64,000 bases of DNA from the NCBI RefSeq assembly GCF_014203275.1, contig NZ_JACHIP010000007.1, positions 62,001 through 126,000 on the forward strand, read 5' to 3'. The position numbers and the translations under genes were made by a program. The DNA comes from Granulicella aggregans (GTDB taxonomy: Bacteria > Acidobacteriota > Terriglobia > Terriglobales > Acidobacteriaceae). A model generated the notes under the pieces. It was not told where the DNA came from and did not search any database. It was given only the letters and a program-made list of their open reading frames with translations. Positions 1 to 8,424 of the stretch are shown here, piece after piece (the first letter of the stretch is position 1; every line of letters begins with the position of its first letter).

Positions 1-564
1 AGGAGCTGAAGGCATTGCCTGAGCCGCGCTCTGTACTGGCAACTGAGGGCTGGGTGCCGGAGGATTGAAGCGGATCTGGGCGTCGGCGCTCATATCGACA
101 CCCGAGACGTAGTCCGTTCCCCGCGCCTTCTCGTACATCTGTTCGCGTGTGGCGGTTATCTGAGCCTGCGTCCGCAGCGAGATGGCTTCCTGCTCGTACT
201 TGGGGGTGCATCCGGTGCACTGCGACGCCTGCGTGTTCCAGCAGACCTCCGCGCACACCCACTCCCCGCAACGCTGGCAGCGGTGGAACTTCTCTTTGAC
301 CTCGGTGACTGCCTGTTGCAGAGCGCGGTCATGTGCCGGACCGCCGATAGCGCGCTGGATCTCGTAGCTGCTGTTTCCGGCGCTTCCCAGAAAGCCGCCG
401 AAGATGCTTCCCGCAGCCTGCAACAGTCCACCCGCTGTGCCGATCAGCGACGCCTCGTACGACGACATATATCCGTTGCCGCAGTGGTCGCAGCGAAATT
501 CGAACTGATATCCACGATCGGTCGAGTGGTCGCTGTAGTTCCGTACAAACTCAATCATTGCCAT
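1..564 (-). CDS. Zinc-ribbon protein, cut by the left window edge
   Basis: The reading frame runs open from an ATG at 564 to base 1, giving 188 codons with no stop, so the C-terminus lies outside the window. The protein begins MAMIEFVRNYSDHSTDRG. It carries a CDHCG knuckle near residue 25, a glycine/alanine-rich stretch with GGLLQAAGSIFGGFLG near residues 46-61, and a second cysteine cluster (CQRCGEWVC, then CTGC) near residues 95-118. This arrangement suggests two zinc-binding ribbons separated by a flexible or membrane-interacting glycine-rich segment. Function is unknown; a second in-frame ATG lies two codons downstream. Base composition matches the neighbours. Confidence 0.8.
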   Translation of the reverse strand, partial: MAMIEFVRNYSDHSTDRGYQFEFRCDHCGNGYMSSYEASLIGTAGGLLQAAGSIFGGFLGSAGNSSYEIQRAIGGPAHDRALQQAVTEVKEKFHRCQRCGEWVCAEVCWNTQASQCTGCTPKYEQEAISLRTQAQITATREQMYEKARGTDYVSGVDMSADAQIRFNPPAPSPQLPVQSAAQAMPSAP

Positions 565-653
565 AGCCGCAGTTGGCCCCTTTTGCAGAATTCAACTCGT
601 ATAAGTCCCAGAGTTTACTACGCAAGTGATTCTGCCTGAAGAATCGAAGCCAG

Positions 654-1250
654 TTACGGATAGAGCCTCATCTTGTTCCACCTACTTCCGTCTCGCTCAA
701 ATAAGATCCGGTCGTGAAGCCGGTCCGGCCCATCCTGCCAGAACTCAATCCTCTCGGGAATCACCAGAAATCCTCGCCAATGCTCCGGCCGCGGAATCGT
801 TCCCGGGTACTGTACCGCAAGCCCCGCAGCCTTCTCTTCTAACTCAGAGCGGCTCGCCAGCGGACGGCTCTGTTGCGAGGCCACCGCCCCAATCTGACTC
901 CGCCGTGACCGGCTATGGAAGTATTCGTCTGAGTCTGCCACTGAAACCGGTTCGACCGGTCCCTCCACCCGCACCTGTCTCCGCATGCTCTTCCAATGAA
1001 AGCAGAGCGCCGCGTGGGGATTCGCTTTCAACTCCTGCCCCTTCTGGCTCTGCTCGTTCGTATAGAAAGTGAATCCCTTCTCATCGACCTTCTTCATGAG
1101 AACCATCCTCACGGAGGGCCGCCCCTCCGCCGTCGCCGTAGCCAGCGACATCGCGTTCGGATCGTTCACCTCGCTCGCCTTCGCCAACTCGAACCATGTC
1201 TCGAACAGGACGATCGGATCGACTGCATCTACTGCATCAAACTCTGCCAT
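654..1250 (-). CDS. pdxH: Pyridoxamine 5'-phosphate oxidase
   Basis: PdxH oxidises pyridoxamine or pyridoxine 5'-phosphate to pyridoxal 5'-phosphate using FMN, the last step of vitamin B6 synthesis and salvage, in the cytosol. The roughly 198-residue length is normal. Family hallmarks are RPSVRMVLMKKVDEKGFTFY, NPHAALCFHWKSMRRQVRVEG, the SRSRRSQIGAVASQQS region and the C-terminal RWNKMRLYP that closes over the substrate. The ATG at 1250 is preferred over a GTG at 1256 because that GTG falls inside an AGGTGG purine tract just before it; an AAGGGTGG tract lies about 12 bases upstream. It stands alone, reading towards the zinc-ribbon gene. Confidence 0.95.
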   Translation of the reverse strand: MAEFDAVDAVDPIVLFETWFELAKASEVNDPNAMSLATATAEGRPSVRMVLMKKVDEKGFTFYTNEQSQKGQELKANPHAALCFHWKSMRRQVRVEGPVEPVSVADSDEYFHSRSRRSQIGAVASQQSRPLASRSELEEKAAGLAVQYPGTIPRPEHWRGFLVIPERIEFWQDGPDRLHDRILFERDGSRWNKMRLYP

Positions 1251-1325
1251 AACCACCTGCCACCCTTCAGCCTACAGAACTGCTCTGTCGCATGGGTGTC
1301 CAACTTTGCCCAGCATCGCAGCATG

Positions 1326-1354
1326 AAAAACGGCCACGGAATCTTCCGTGGCCG
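1326..1354 (-). terminator. Rho-independent terminator after dinB-family gene
   Basis: Read on the minus strand this is CGGCCACGGAA, a two-base spacer, TTCCGTGGCCG, then TTTTT. The 11-bp perfect stem and T run begin about 20 bases after the stop of the DinB-family gene. It separates the fabI-dinB transcript from pdxH. Confidence 0.88.
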
Positions 1355-1373
1355 CCACATCCCTTAAGAGATA

Positions 1374-1868
1374 TCAGCCTTCGTCGGCTGAAGGCCCGTA
1401 GATCGACGGCACCGGGCAATCGTTCAGCCGAAGATACATCCCAAGCTGCGCCCGGTGGTGAATCATGTGGTTGAAGAAGAGGTTTCGGATAACGAGATAG
1501 CGCGGATCGGAGAAGATGATGTGCTCGCCAGCCCGCAGGGTAAAGCGCTCATCCAGCGCCTCATCGGATGCCGCAGCCAGATTCGCCCGGGCCGTCGACG
1601 CCAGCGCGTCGAAGTGCTTCAAGCGCTCCGCGCCATTCGCCGGTGGAGCGGAGGGCTCGCGCGGCTGCGCCATATCGACCTCGGTGTACGCCAGAATCCG
1701 CGTCACATGAGCCGGTATGTCCGCCGTGTGATTCGCCAGCTTCACGAACGACATCGACTTCTCATGCGGCTTGTACTCGCACTTTTCGTCCGGCAGACGC
1801 TCCAGCATCTTTCGCGTCCGGGCTATCTCGCTGTCGAACTCAACCAGCAGCACCTTCTTCAGTTCCAT
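1374..1868 (-). CDS. DinB family protein (putative metal-dependent hydrolase/transferase)
   Basis: A 164-residue four-helix-bundle protein of the DinB/YfiT type. These proteins usually bind a divalent metal through three histidines, and some are thiol transferases. Visible here are the first histidine in LANHTADIPAH (near residue 47) and the paired histidines in FFNHMIHHRAQLGMYLRL (near residues 132-137), the typical spacing. No enzymatic substrate can be inferred. It starts 14 bp after the fabI stop on the same strand, so the two are likely co-transcribed, and a strong terminator follows. Confidence 0.87.
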   Translation of the reverse strand: MELKKVLLVEFDSEIARTRKMLERLPDEKCEYKPHEKSMSFVKLANHTADIPAHVTRILAYTEVDMAQPREPSAPPANGAERLKHFDALASTARANLAAASDEALDERFTLRAGEHIIFSDPRYLVIRNLFFNHMIHHRAQLGMYLRLNDCPVPSIYGPSADEG

Positions 1869-1882
1869 GATGCGAACCTCTT

Positions 1883-2662
1883 CTAGAAGCCCATGATGTT
1901 GTAGCCGCAGTCGACGTACATCACCTCGCCCGTGATGCCCGATGCCAGCGGCGAAGCGAGGAAGAGCGCCGCGCCACCGACTTCACTCTGCTCGACGTTG
2001 CGATGCAGCGGTGCCCGCTCAGCGTGCGAATCGAGCATCTTCTGCAGATCGCCGATGCCACGGGCGGCCAGCGTCTTGATCGGCCCTGCCGAGATCGCGT
2101 TCACGCGAATCCCCTTCGTGCCAAGCGAGCTTGCCAGGTAACGCACCGTAGCTTCGAGCGCGGCCTTGGCTACGCCCATGACGTTGTACTTCGGCACAAC
2201 CTTCTCCGCGCCGTAGTAGGTCAGCGTCAGGATCGATCCCCCCTCAGTCATCAGAGGCACAGCCGCGCGGCTCACCGCAACCAGCGTGTAGACGCTGACG
2301 TCGTGGGCAATACGGAACGCCTCGCGCGAGGTCTCGATGAAGTCGTTGTGGATCGCCTCTGCCGGCGCAAACGCGACAGCGTGGACAAGATGGTGGATCG
2401 TCCCATAGGTCTCTTTTATTGCGATGAAGGTCGCATCGATCTGCTCGTCCGACGAGAGGTCGCACATAAACGTCTTCGCCGGACCACCTGCGCCCTCAAG
2501 GCCCGCAGCCAACTCCTCAGCATCGCGCCGCAGCCGCTCATTCTGGTAACAGATCGCCAGCGTCGCGCCGGCCTCCGACAACTTCTGCGCGATCGCGTAT
2601 GCGATGCTGCGCTTGTTGGCCAGGCCAAACACCACGGCCACCTTGCCTGTCATATCAATCAT
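1883..2662 (-). CDS. fabI: Enoyl-[acyl-carrier-protein] reductase (NADH), FabI
   Basis: FabI reduces trans-2-enoyl-ACP to acyl-ACP, closing each cycle of type II fatty-acid synthesis; it is the triclosan/isoniazid target family. The 259-residue length is normal. The N-terminus has the GLANKRSIAYAIAQ nucleotide-binding signature of FabI rather than the GxxxGxG of ordinary SDRs. The catalytic set is Tyr149, Tyr159 and Lys166 in YYGAEKVVPKYNVMGVAK, and AGPIKTLAARGI forms the substrate-binding flap. An SDR of another type is unlikely given these motifs. It leads a two-gene unit with the DinB-family gene. Confidence 0.96.
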   Translation of the reverse strand: MIDMTGKVAVVFGLANKRSIAYAIAQKLSEAGATLAICYQNERLRRDAEELAAGLEGAGGPAKTFMCDLSSDEQIDATFIAIKETYGTIHHLVHAVAFAPAEAIHNDFIETSREAFRIAHDVSVYTLVAVSRAAVPLMTEGGSILTLTYYGAEKVVPKYNVMGVAKAALEATVRYLASSLGTKGIRVNAISAGPIKTLAARGIGDLQKMLDSHAERAPLHRNVEQSEVGGAALFLASPLASGITGEVMYVDCGYNIMGF

Positions 2663-2744
2663 CGAACTTCCCTTCCTTCATCGTGTGAAACGCAACCGTA
2701 AGCATAGCAGTTAGGCACCACTCAAAGCCCCGAGCCACAACTGC

Positions 2745-2788
2745 GTGCCCCATTCATCGCAGTCTTATCGCGATGAGTGGGACAGCCA
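2745..2788. repeat. Dispersed palindromic repeat, GTGCCCCAT...GTGGGAC type (copy 1)
   Basis: Left arm CCCATTCATCGC, loop AGTCTTATC, right arm GCGATGAGTGGG: a 12-bp stem with one G-T pair, flanked by GTG and AC. It lies between the EVE gene stop and the fabI start. It is the same design as copies near 9.6, 16.3, 55.1, 57.8 and 58.7 kb. Confidence 0.8.
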
Positions 2789-2795
2789 CAAACGC

Positions 2796-3185
2796 TCAGC
2801 CCTTCGCCGGACTCACCAGCCAGTCATACTGATCCTCGGTAATCGGCACCACCGACAGCCGGAACTGCCGGAACATGATCGAATCCGTGAACACCGAAGC
2901 CGCCCGAATCTCCGCCAGTTCCTTCGCCACCTTGAACTTCTTCACCGGCTTGATGACGACCTTGGGATTCTTCGGATCGCTGGCATCGACGCTCGCCACC
3001 TTCGCCGTTCCCACCGCCGCTTTGCCGATGTTCGAGTGATAAATCACCAGCTTCTCGCCCTTCTTCATCCCGCGCAGATATAGCAGCGCCTGATTGTTAG
3101 CAATTCCGTCCCACACCGTCTCGCCATCGCGTTCGAGGTCATCGTAGGAATATTTATTCGGCTCTGTCTTCAACAGAAATGGCAT
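2796..3185 (-). CDS. EVE domain-containing protein
   Basis: A 129-residue single-domain protein of the EVE family (PUA-like fold, thymocyte nuclear protein 1 type). EVE domains bind modified bases in nucleic acids, but the role of the free-standing bacterial form is not settled. Signature segments are FLLKTEPNKYSYDDLERDG, VWDGIANNQALLYLRGMKKGEKLVIYHSN and AVGTAKVAS, ending in ITEDQYDWLV. It lies 28 bp downstream of murI on the same strand and is probably read from the same transcript. No restriction genes lie next to it, so a defence role is not supported by context. Confidence 0.9.
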   Translation of the reverse strand: MPFLLKTEPNKYSYDDLERDGETVWDGIANNQALLYLRGMKKGEKLVIYHSNIGKAAVGTAKVASVDASDPKNPKVVIKPVKKFKVAKELAEIRAASVFTDSIMFRQFRLSVVPITEDQYDWLVSPAKG

Positions 3186-3213
3186 CGTTCGTCGTGCTCC
3201 TTCAATTTATTGT

Positions 3214-4047
3214 CTAGCCACCAAGGTCAATCAGCCGCACTTCATCAATCGGCTGCCCAAGAAATCCAGCGCCCAGCCTCTGAAACTTCTCCACGGAATC
3301 CGTCGCATAAAACTCGAGCTTCGCCACGCCTGACAAATGACCGGCAACGTTGCCAAACCTCGCAGCGATCATCTCGGCCGTAGCCATCGCCGTTGCCCGC
3401 GCCGAATCGACAATCTCCATCGGGTGTCCCAGTCGCTCCGCCGCCTCGCGTATTGCCGCTTGAATCAAAGGATAGTGCGTACACCCCAGCAGCAACGCCG
3501 CCGAATCCGGCGCCTGCGCAAGCGCCTCCGACAGATAGATCTTCAGCACCTCGTCCATCACGTGATGCGACGTCCATCCCTCTTCCACCAGCGGCACCAG
3601 CAGCGGACAAGCCTTCTCGTAAGCCTTCAACCCCAAAGCGTTGAGTTCCGCCGTATAGGCTCCAGACTGCACCGTCGCCGCTGTTGCCAGCACCAGGACA
3701 TCGCCCGCTCCCGTCGCCAGCGCCGCCTTCGCTCCCGGCTCAATCACGCCGACTACCGGGATCGTCATTGCCTCCTGAATATCCGGAAGCGCCATCGCCG
3801 TCGCCGTATTGCACGCAATCACCAGCAGGTCCGAGCCCTGATCGGCAAGAAACCGCGAACTCTCCACCGCATACCGGCTGATCGTCTTCTGCGACTTCGA
3901 TCCATACGGCAGCCGAGCTGTATCGCCAAGGTAGATCGAGTCCGCCTCCGGCAGCAGCTTCAGTAGTTCGCGGAGGACCGTCAATCCCCCAAAACCCGAG
4001 TCGAAGACCCCGACCTTCAGTCTTCGTGCAGAAGAAAATTGTGACAT
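3214..4047 (-). CDS. murI: Glutamate racemase
   Basis: MurI interconverts L- and D-glutamate, supplying D-glutamate for peptidoglycan precursors in the cytosol. The 277-residue protein has the family start VGVFDSGFGGLTVLRELLK and LGDTARLPYG. The two catalytic cysteines are Cys79 (VIACNTATA) and Cys189 (LLGCTHYPL). Two cell-wall genes (amidase and GerMN gene) precede it on the same strand with a 67-bp gap, and the EVE gene follows, so this looks like a loose cell-envelope cluster. Confidence 0.96.
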   Translation of the reverse strand: MSQFSSARRLKVGVFDSGFGGLTVLRELLKLLPEADSIYLGDTARLPYGSKSQKTISRYAVESSRFLADQGSDLLVIACNTATAMALPDIQEAMTIPVVGVIEPGAKAALATGAGDVLVLATAATVQSGAYTAELNALGLKAYEKACPLLVPLVEEGWTSHHVMDEVLKIYLSEALAQAPDSAALLLGCTHYPLIQAAIREAAERLGHPMEIVDSARATAMATAEMIAARFGNVAGHLSGVAKLEFYATDSVEKFQRLGAGFLGQPIDEVRLIDLGG

Positions 4048-4114
4048 TTCAAGAGAAGAATCCAGAGAATCGCAGCCTCGTTCCGCGGTTCCTCTATCTT
4101 ACTTCGGCTCATTG

Positions 4115-4794
4115 CTAAGGAGCCGGCTGAAGATCGCCAGGCCCGGCCGTCGTGTCCACAGCCGGATACAGCCGGCCGAGATCGACATGCCCGGCCACTG
4201 TCTCCCGCCTCTTCCCGTCCACCACAAACCTCACCGTGGCAATCTCCGGGAAGTTCGCGTGCAACGTTCCCAGCATCGACAGCAGGCTCAGCATCTCCGT
4301 CTCGACTCCCGATGGATGCTGGTCGATAAAGCTTCCCCGCAGATTGATCACCGCCATCTCGCCCTCATCTGCTCCCGTTGAACCCTCCGCCAGCGGCAAC
4401 CGAACCAGGAACACATCGTCGACCGCCGCTCCGCCAGCCAGCGGATGGTCAGACCTGGGCAGAGCATACTCGGCCATCAATCGCCCCAGAAGCGCCTTCG
4501 CCCTCCCGATGTCTCATCAGGCAAAGCCAACTGGCGCTGAACAGCCGTAATCGTTCCATCGCGATCGCTCGCCAGGTCGAGCGTGGCAGAGATCTCATGG
4601 GCATGAGGCGGCGCAACAAGGGGAGTCGCATCCACAGTGGCAAGCCATCGTTTGCGCACCCTTTCCCGCTCATAAAATAGGAAGAGCGCCATCATTACGA
4701 TGCTCGCAAGAAGGCCATAGAACAAAGCACGCTGGTATCGTGGAATCAAAGACCAGCCCCCATAGAGTCCGCCGGCTGCGCCTGGTTCCGCCAA
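4115..4794 (-). pseudogene. GerMN domain protein, split by a one-base frameshift
   Basis: The first frame (from 4794) encodes a cytoplasmic N-terminus, one membrane helix (ALFYGLLASIVMMALFLF) and the start of a GerMN domain up to ALPDETSG, then runs into a stop at 4477. The other frame continues the domain as AKALLGRLMAEYALP... to a stop at 4115. A missing base near 4505, in the GGGAGGGCGAA tract, would join them into a normal protein of about 226 residues. The second frame also has its own TTG-ATG start overlapping the first stop, so translation as two coupled peptides is possible. GerMN domains bind cell-wall-related ligands; here the gene overlaps an amidase by 49 bp. I infer a frameshift, real or artefactual. 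Confidence 0.7.
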
Positions 4795-5480
4795 AGCTGC
4801 AGGCTTGCGGCGATCGCCTCCGCCAACCTCTGCTGATATCCCCCGTCGGTAACCGGAGTCGCCTTGGCCCCCTCTCCGCTAAGAGCTCCAACTTCGATCG
4901 AGATCGCTGGGCAAGTGAGATTGTCGAGCGGTCGCATCATCACACGCATCATCGTCGCCGGAATCCCGGCCCGCGTCAGTGCCGTCCCAATCTGATTTGC
5001 GAGCAGTCCGCTCTGTGCAACATAAGCTTCCTGGGCGCGGCCCCACGGCACGCCTGTCCGAGCTTCCTCTCTGGGACGGTTCGCAGCTCGCATCACCGAC
5101 GACCTCAGCGCTGAGGTCCCAACGAGCACACCCTTCGTACTACTCGACGCATGGACTACCACGCATGCAACTGCATTCGACCGGTTTGCCACCTCCGCCC
5201 TGTGGTCCAGACTTCCCCCATCTGCTTCTCCGTCCCGCGTCATAACGACATGAAAACCATCGGCCGTTAGCAACACCCGAAGCCTCTCCGCCACGGTCAG
5301 GGTCACATCCTTCTCGGCAACCTGTTCCCCGATCTGCGCCCCGCCATCAATACCTCCATGAGCCGCATCGAGCACGATAGTGCTTCGGTCAAGGTTCGCA
5401 GCTTGCGAGCCCGCAGGCTGGGCCACAAAGGCCGCCATTAAGCAGATCATCGCGGCACCCACACCTCTTCCGTTGCCCAC
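4746..5480 (-). CDS. N-acetylmuramoyl-L-alanine amidase (Amidase_3), secreted
   Basis: This zinc amidase cuts the bond between N-acetylmuramic acid and L-alanine in peptidoglycan, in the periplasm. After a signal peptide (hydrophobic ICLMAAFVAQPAGSQA), the Amidase_3 fold shows VLDAAHGGIDGGAQ (zinc His), the AEKDVTLTVAERL segment with a metal-binding Glu, VVVHASS (second zinc His) and the catalytic Glu in CPAISIEVGALS. At 244 residues it lacks extra wall-binding domains. A GTG start at 5480 is chosen because a GAGGT tract lies six bases upstream; an internal ATG at 5450 is possible. Its 3' end overlaps the GerMN gene. Confidence 0.9.
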   Translation of the reverse strand: MGNGRGVGAAMICLMAAFVAQPAGSQAANLDRSTIVLDAAHGGIDGGAQIGEQVAEKDVTLTVAERLRVLLTADGFHVVMTRDGEADGGSLDHRAEVANRSNAVACVVVHASSSTKGVLVGTSALRSSVMRAANRPREEARTGVPWGRAQEAYVAQSGLLANQIGTALTRAGIPATMMRVMMRPLDNLTCPAISIEVGALSGEGAKATPVTDGGYQQRLAEAIAASLQLWRNQAQPADSMGAGL

Positions 5481-5573
5481 GCATACCTCGCTGGCGAGCT
5501 CTGCTTAGAAGTCAGCCCGCCCAGCGGAGACTCGCAATCGCATCTCCATCACAGAAACCGGGCGATCCAACGG

Positions 5574-5607
5574 AAACGGCCCCTGGCATCGCTGCCAGAG
5601 GCCGTTC
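5574..5607 (-). terminator. Probable terminator hairpin after the DUF1015 gene
   Basis: On the minus strand ACGGCC-CTGGC arms pair with GCCAG-GGCCGT around a short loop, giving a long GC-rich hairpin about 20 bases after the DUF1015 stop. The T tract after it is weak (TTTCC). Confidence 0.5.
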
Positions 5608-5626
5608 TTAGAGACATCGCAACATG

Positions 5627-6982
5627 TTAGTCGAGCGCGTAGATCGCCAATCCGCTCAACAGCTTGGGATAAAAGTCGGTCGACTTCTGCGGCATCACAT
5701 CGCCAGACAATGAGATGTCCCGCAACTGGTCCAGCGTAATCGGCTTGATGAGAAACGCCACATCCGCCTCTCCGCTCTTCACCTGCCCCAAAGCCTCATC
5801 CGCCTCGCGAATGTAACGGACATTTCCTAGCTTCGTGATCGTCTCCTGGTTCAATCCCAGCAGGCGGTCGAGCACCACCAGGTGAAGCTGCACCACATCC
5901 AGCTTCGCCTGGCGCGGCGATATGCCTCCCAGTGCCGCGGCGACCGCATCTGGCTTGGCCTTGAACAAATAGGAGCCCGCCGCCGTTGCCGCGATAAAGG
6001 CAACGCCCTCCAAGGGCTTCAAAATATTAAGGTCAACCTCCGCGAGCCGCGTCACGTCGAAGAACTCCGCCGCCTTGGCCGCGAACGCCTCGCCGGAGAA
6101 GTCCTGCAGACCATGCACCACCCGGTGAGTCGGCAGAATCGTGATTCCCGGCGCATCCATGTTCACGAACGTCATCATCATCGCCGCTTCCGGAAACGGC
6201 GGTGCCGGCAACTGGCTTGGCGCGAGTCGCTCGTCCTCATCCGCAGGCTGGTTCAGCGGCAGCTTCAACTGCGCCGACCGCTCCTTCGCGTAGGCAACGC
6301 TGGTCTCGTAGCGGTGATGTCCATCCGCGATGATCAGCTTCTTGTCCGCCATCGCCGTAAGGATAAGGTTGATCAGGTTCGGGTCGGTGAGCTTCCAGAC
6401 GCGATGTACAACGCCGTACTCATCCGTGATGGAGAGATCGGCGGGAGCCGTCTTCTCTCCGCCCTTGCCGGTACCACCAAATATCAGCTTCTCCGCCGTA
6501 AACGCCGGATCGGAGTAGAGCATGTAGATCTGCTCGCAATACGTCCGCGTCGCCTTGAAGAGGCTCATCCGATCAGACTTATGCTTGGGAAAGGTCTGCT
6601 CGTGCCGGTAGACGACCTTGTCCACATAGTCATAGAGATGACCCAGGGCGATGAACCCACGGCGTTCGCGAGTCTCCTCGGTATGCGGAACCTTGTAGGT
6701 CTGCGAGTATCCGTAGATCGCCGGCTCAGACTCTTCCGCCAGCACATGGTCGTTACGCCATTGCTTCAGATATCTAGCAGCCCGCGTGTAAACGTTGTCC
6801 CGCTCGCTATCGTCAGGCTCATGCTTGCCCAGGATCACGCGCACCAGGTTGTAGGGACTGGCGTCGTAGTAGTGCTGCTGCATCGCCGGCGTGATCTTGT
6901 CGTACGGCTGGGTCACCACGTCTTCCATATGGACGCGGGAGGGATCGTAGCGAAGTGCGCGAAAAGGATAGATACGGGCCAT
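5627..6982 (-). CDS. DUF1015 family protein
   Basis: A 451-residue cytosolic protein matching the DUF1015 family along its length: start MARIYPFRALRYD, VVTQPYDKITPAMQQHYY, SPYNLVRVILG, RRGFIALGHLYDY, and the strongly conserved IADGHHRYETSVAYAKE near the middle. The family is widespread and has been linked to serine metabolism (a proposed serine kinase in some lineages). The ADGHHRYE motif is the best candidate for an active site. No serA or serC lies next to it here. Function is therefore inferred only from family membership. Confidence 0.9.
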   Translation of the reverse strand: MARIYPFRALRYDPSRVHMEDVVTQPYDKITPAMQQHYYDASPYNLVRVILGKHEPDDSERDNVYTRAARYLKQWRNDHVLAEESEPAIYGYSQTYKVPHTEETRERRGFIALGHLYDYVDKVVYRHEQTFPKHKSDRMSLFKATRTYCEQIYMLYSDPAFTAEKLIFGGTGKGGEKTAPADLSITDEYGVVHRVWKLTDPNLINLILTAMADKKLIIADGHHRYETSVAYAKERSAQLKLPLNQPADEDERLAPSQLPAPPFPEAAMMMTFVNMDAPGITILPTHRVVHGLQDFSGEAFAAKAAEFFDVTRLAEVDLNILKPLEGVAFIAATAAGSYLFKAKPDAVAAALGGISPRQAKLDVVQLHLVVLDRLLGLNQETITKLGNVRYIREADEALGQVKSGEADVAFLIKPITLDQLRDISLSGDVMPQKSTDFYPKLLSGLAIYALD

Positions 6983-7202
6983 GCTTGGGTCGTTTACTCC
7001 ATCAGTAGTTTTCTTGATTGTACGAGCTTTACGTTACAGTTCGCGTATCCGGCCGCTCGCATAGCACCTTGGTGGCATCCGATTCCTCGCGGCCAACGTA
7101 AGCCATAATGAACCCGTCCGATCCGAATATCGCCCGCATTCGCCGATGGTTACATCTTCGTGACATCTGCGGATGAAGAAAAGGTCTAGAGTATCAGCTA
7201 CT

Positions 7203-7225
7203 GGAAAGCGTCTAGAACGCTTTCC
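7203..7225. other. Perfect inverted repeat upstream of the first VWFA gene
   Basis: GGAAAGCGT and ACGCTTTCC form a perfect 9-bp stem around CTAGA, ending 46 bp before the ATG of the VWFA gene and followed by TTACGTTT. It could be an operator, a leader hairpin or a weak terminator. The rest of the 288-bp gap shows nothing I can name. Confidence 0.45.
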
Positions 7226-7271
7226 TTACGTTTGAGATGGATCCCGTCAACGACAATCAGGGAGTATTGTC

Positions 7272-8333
7272 ATGAAATACCTCACATCAGGCCCACGATT
7301 CTTGATTGCCGCAGCATCCACCGCTGCCTGGCACCTGCTGTTCCTGCTGTTTGTCGCGCTTCTCGGCACGGGCATCTCTGCCGCCCAGGAGAATCCCCTG
7401 GATGCCCCGAATACTCCGATCGGTACTCCGGCGAAGCCCGCGCAACCGACGGTTGCACCAACACCGCCCCCCGCCACTCCCGGTTCACCCCGCAGGAACT
7501 CCCCGATTCGGGTTGAAGCAAACCTCGTCCTCGTCCCGATGACTGTCACTGACCCCATGAATCGGCTCGTTACCGGTCTGGAGAAAGAGAACTTCAACGT
7601 CTTCGACAACAATCAGGGACAGGTCATCAAGACTTTCTCGACCGAGGACGCCCCAGTCACCATCGGCATCGTCTTCGATCTCTCCGGCAGTATGACCTCC
7701 AAGTTTGCCCGCGCCCGCAAAGCTCTCTCCGAGTTCATGCGTACCTGCAATCCGCAGGATGAATTCTTCGTCGTCGGCTTCAACGATCGCCCCGCCGTCA
7801 TCGTCGACTACACCTCCGATGTCGACGACGTCGAGGCCCGCATGGTCATGCTGAAGCCCGAAAATCGGACTGCCTTGATTGATGCAGTCTATTTAGGGGT
7901 AAGTAAACTGCGCGACGCCAAGTACGATCGCAAAGCCCTGCTCATCATCTCCGACGGCGGCGACAACCGCAGCCGCTACTCCGAAGGCGAGCTTCGCCGC
8001 ATCGTCCGCGAGTCCGACGTCCAGATCTACTCCATCGGCATCTTCGACGTGGACGCCTCCACCATCGAAGAGCAGACCGGCCCCATTCTCCTCACCGACA
8101 TCTGCGAGCTAACCGGTGGCCGTCTCTTCCGCATCACAGACATGGGCGACATGGGCGACATTGCCACCCGCATCAGCGCCGAACTCCGCAACGAGTACGT
8201 CATCGGCTACCGCCCTTCCGAGGTAAAGAAAGATGGAAACTGGCGAAAATTGAAGGTGCGACTGCTGCCCCCGCCCGGACTTCCTATCCTCGACGTGCAT
8301 TATCGTCAGGGATACTATGCACCTTCGCAGTAA
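7272..8333 (+). CDS. Secreted VWFA-domain protein (acidobacterial type) 1
   Basis: A 353-residue exported protein: an N-terminal membrane/signal segment (LLFLLFVALLGTGISAAQ), a proline-rich linker (residues about 41-76), then the region characteristic of acidobacterial VWFA-related proteins, starting IRVEANLVLVPMTVTD and containing an 'F.VF.N.' segment. The metal-ion-dependent adhesion site is D136-x-S138-x-S140 in FDLSGSMTS, with the later ISDGGDN strand. It ends SEVKKDGNWRKLKVRLL...YRQGYY, the usual C-terminal signature. The role is unknown; such domains mediate protein contacts. A paralogue follows 91 bp downstream on the same strand. Confidence 0.88.
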   Translation: MKYLTSGPRFLIAAASTAAWHLLFLLFVALLGTGISAAQENPLDAPNTPIGTPAKPAQPTVAPTPPPATPGSPRRNSPIRVEANLVLVPMTVTDPMNRLVTGLEKENFNVFDNNQGQVIKTFSTEDAPVTIGIVFDLSGSMTSKFARARKALSEFMRTCNPQDEFFVVGFNDRPAVIVDYTSDVDDVEARMVMLKPENRTALIDAVYLGVSKLRDAKYDRKALLIISDGGDNRSRYSEGELRRIVRESDVQIYSIGIFDVDASTIEEQTGPILLTDICELTGGRLFRITDMGDMGDIATRISAELRNEYVIGYRPSEVKKDGNWRKLKVRLLPPPGLPILDVHYRQGYYAPSQ

Positions 8334-8424
8334 ACCGATAGCATAGGACGAAGTCGTGCCACTTGACCTCTTCCAACCGGCAACCAGGTCCATCCGGGCT
8401 CCCCTTGCGACTCAACTCCAGTCG

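Noticed and set aside
2796..3185. EVE-domain gene as part of a defence system
   Set aside because: It stands with murI and fabI, without a nuclease or methyltransferase nearby.
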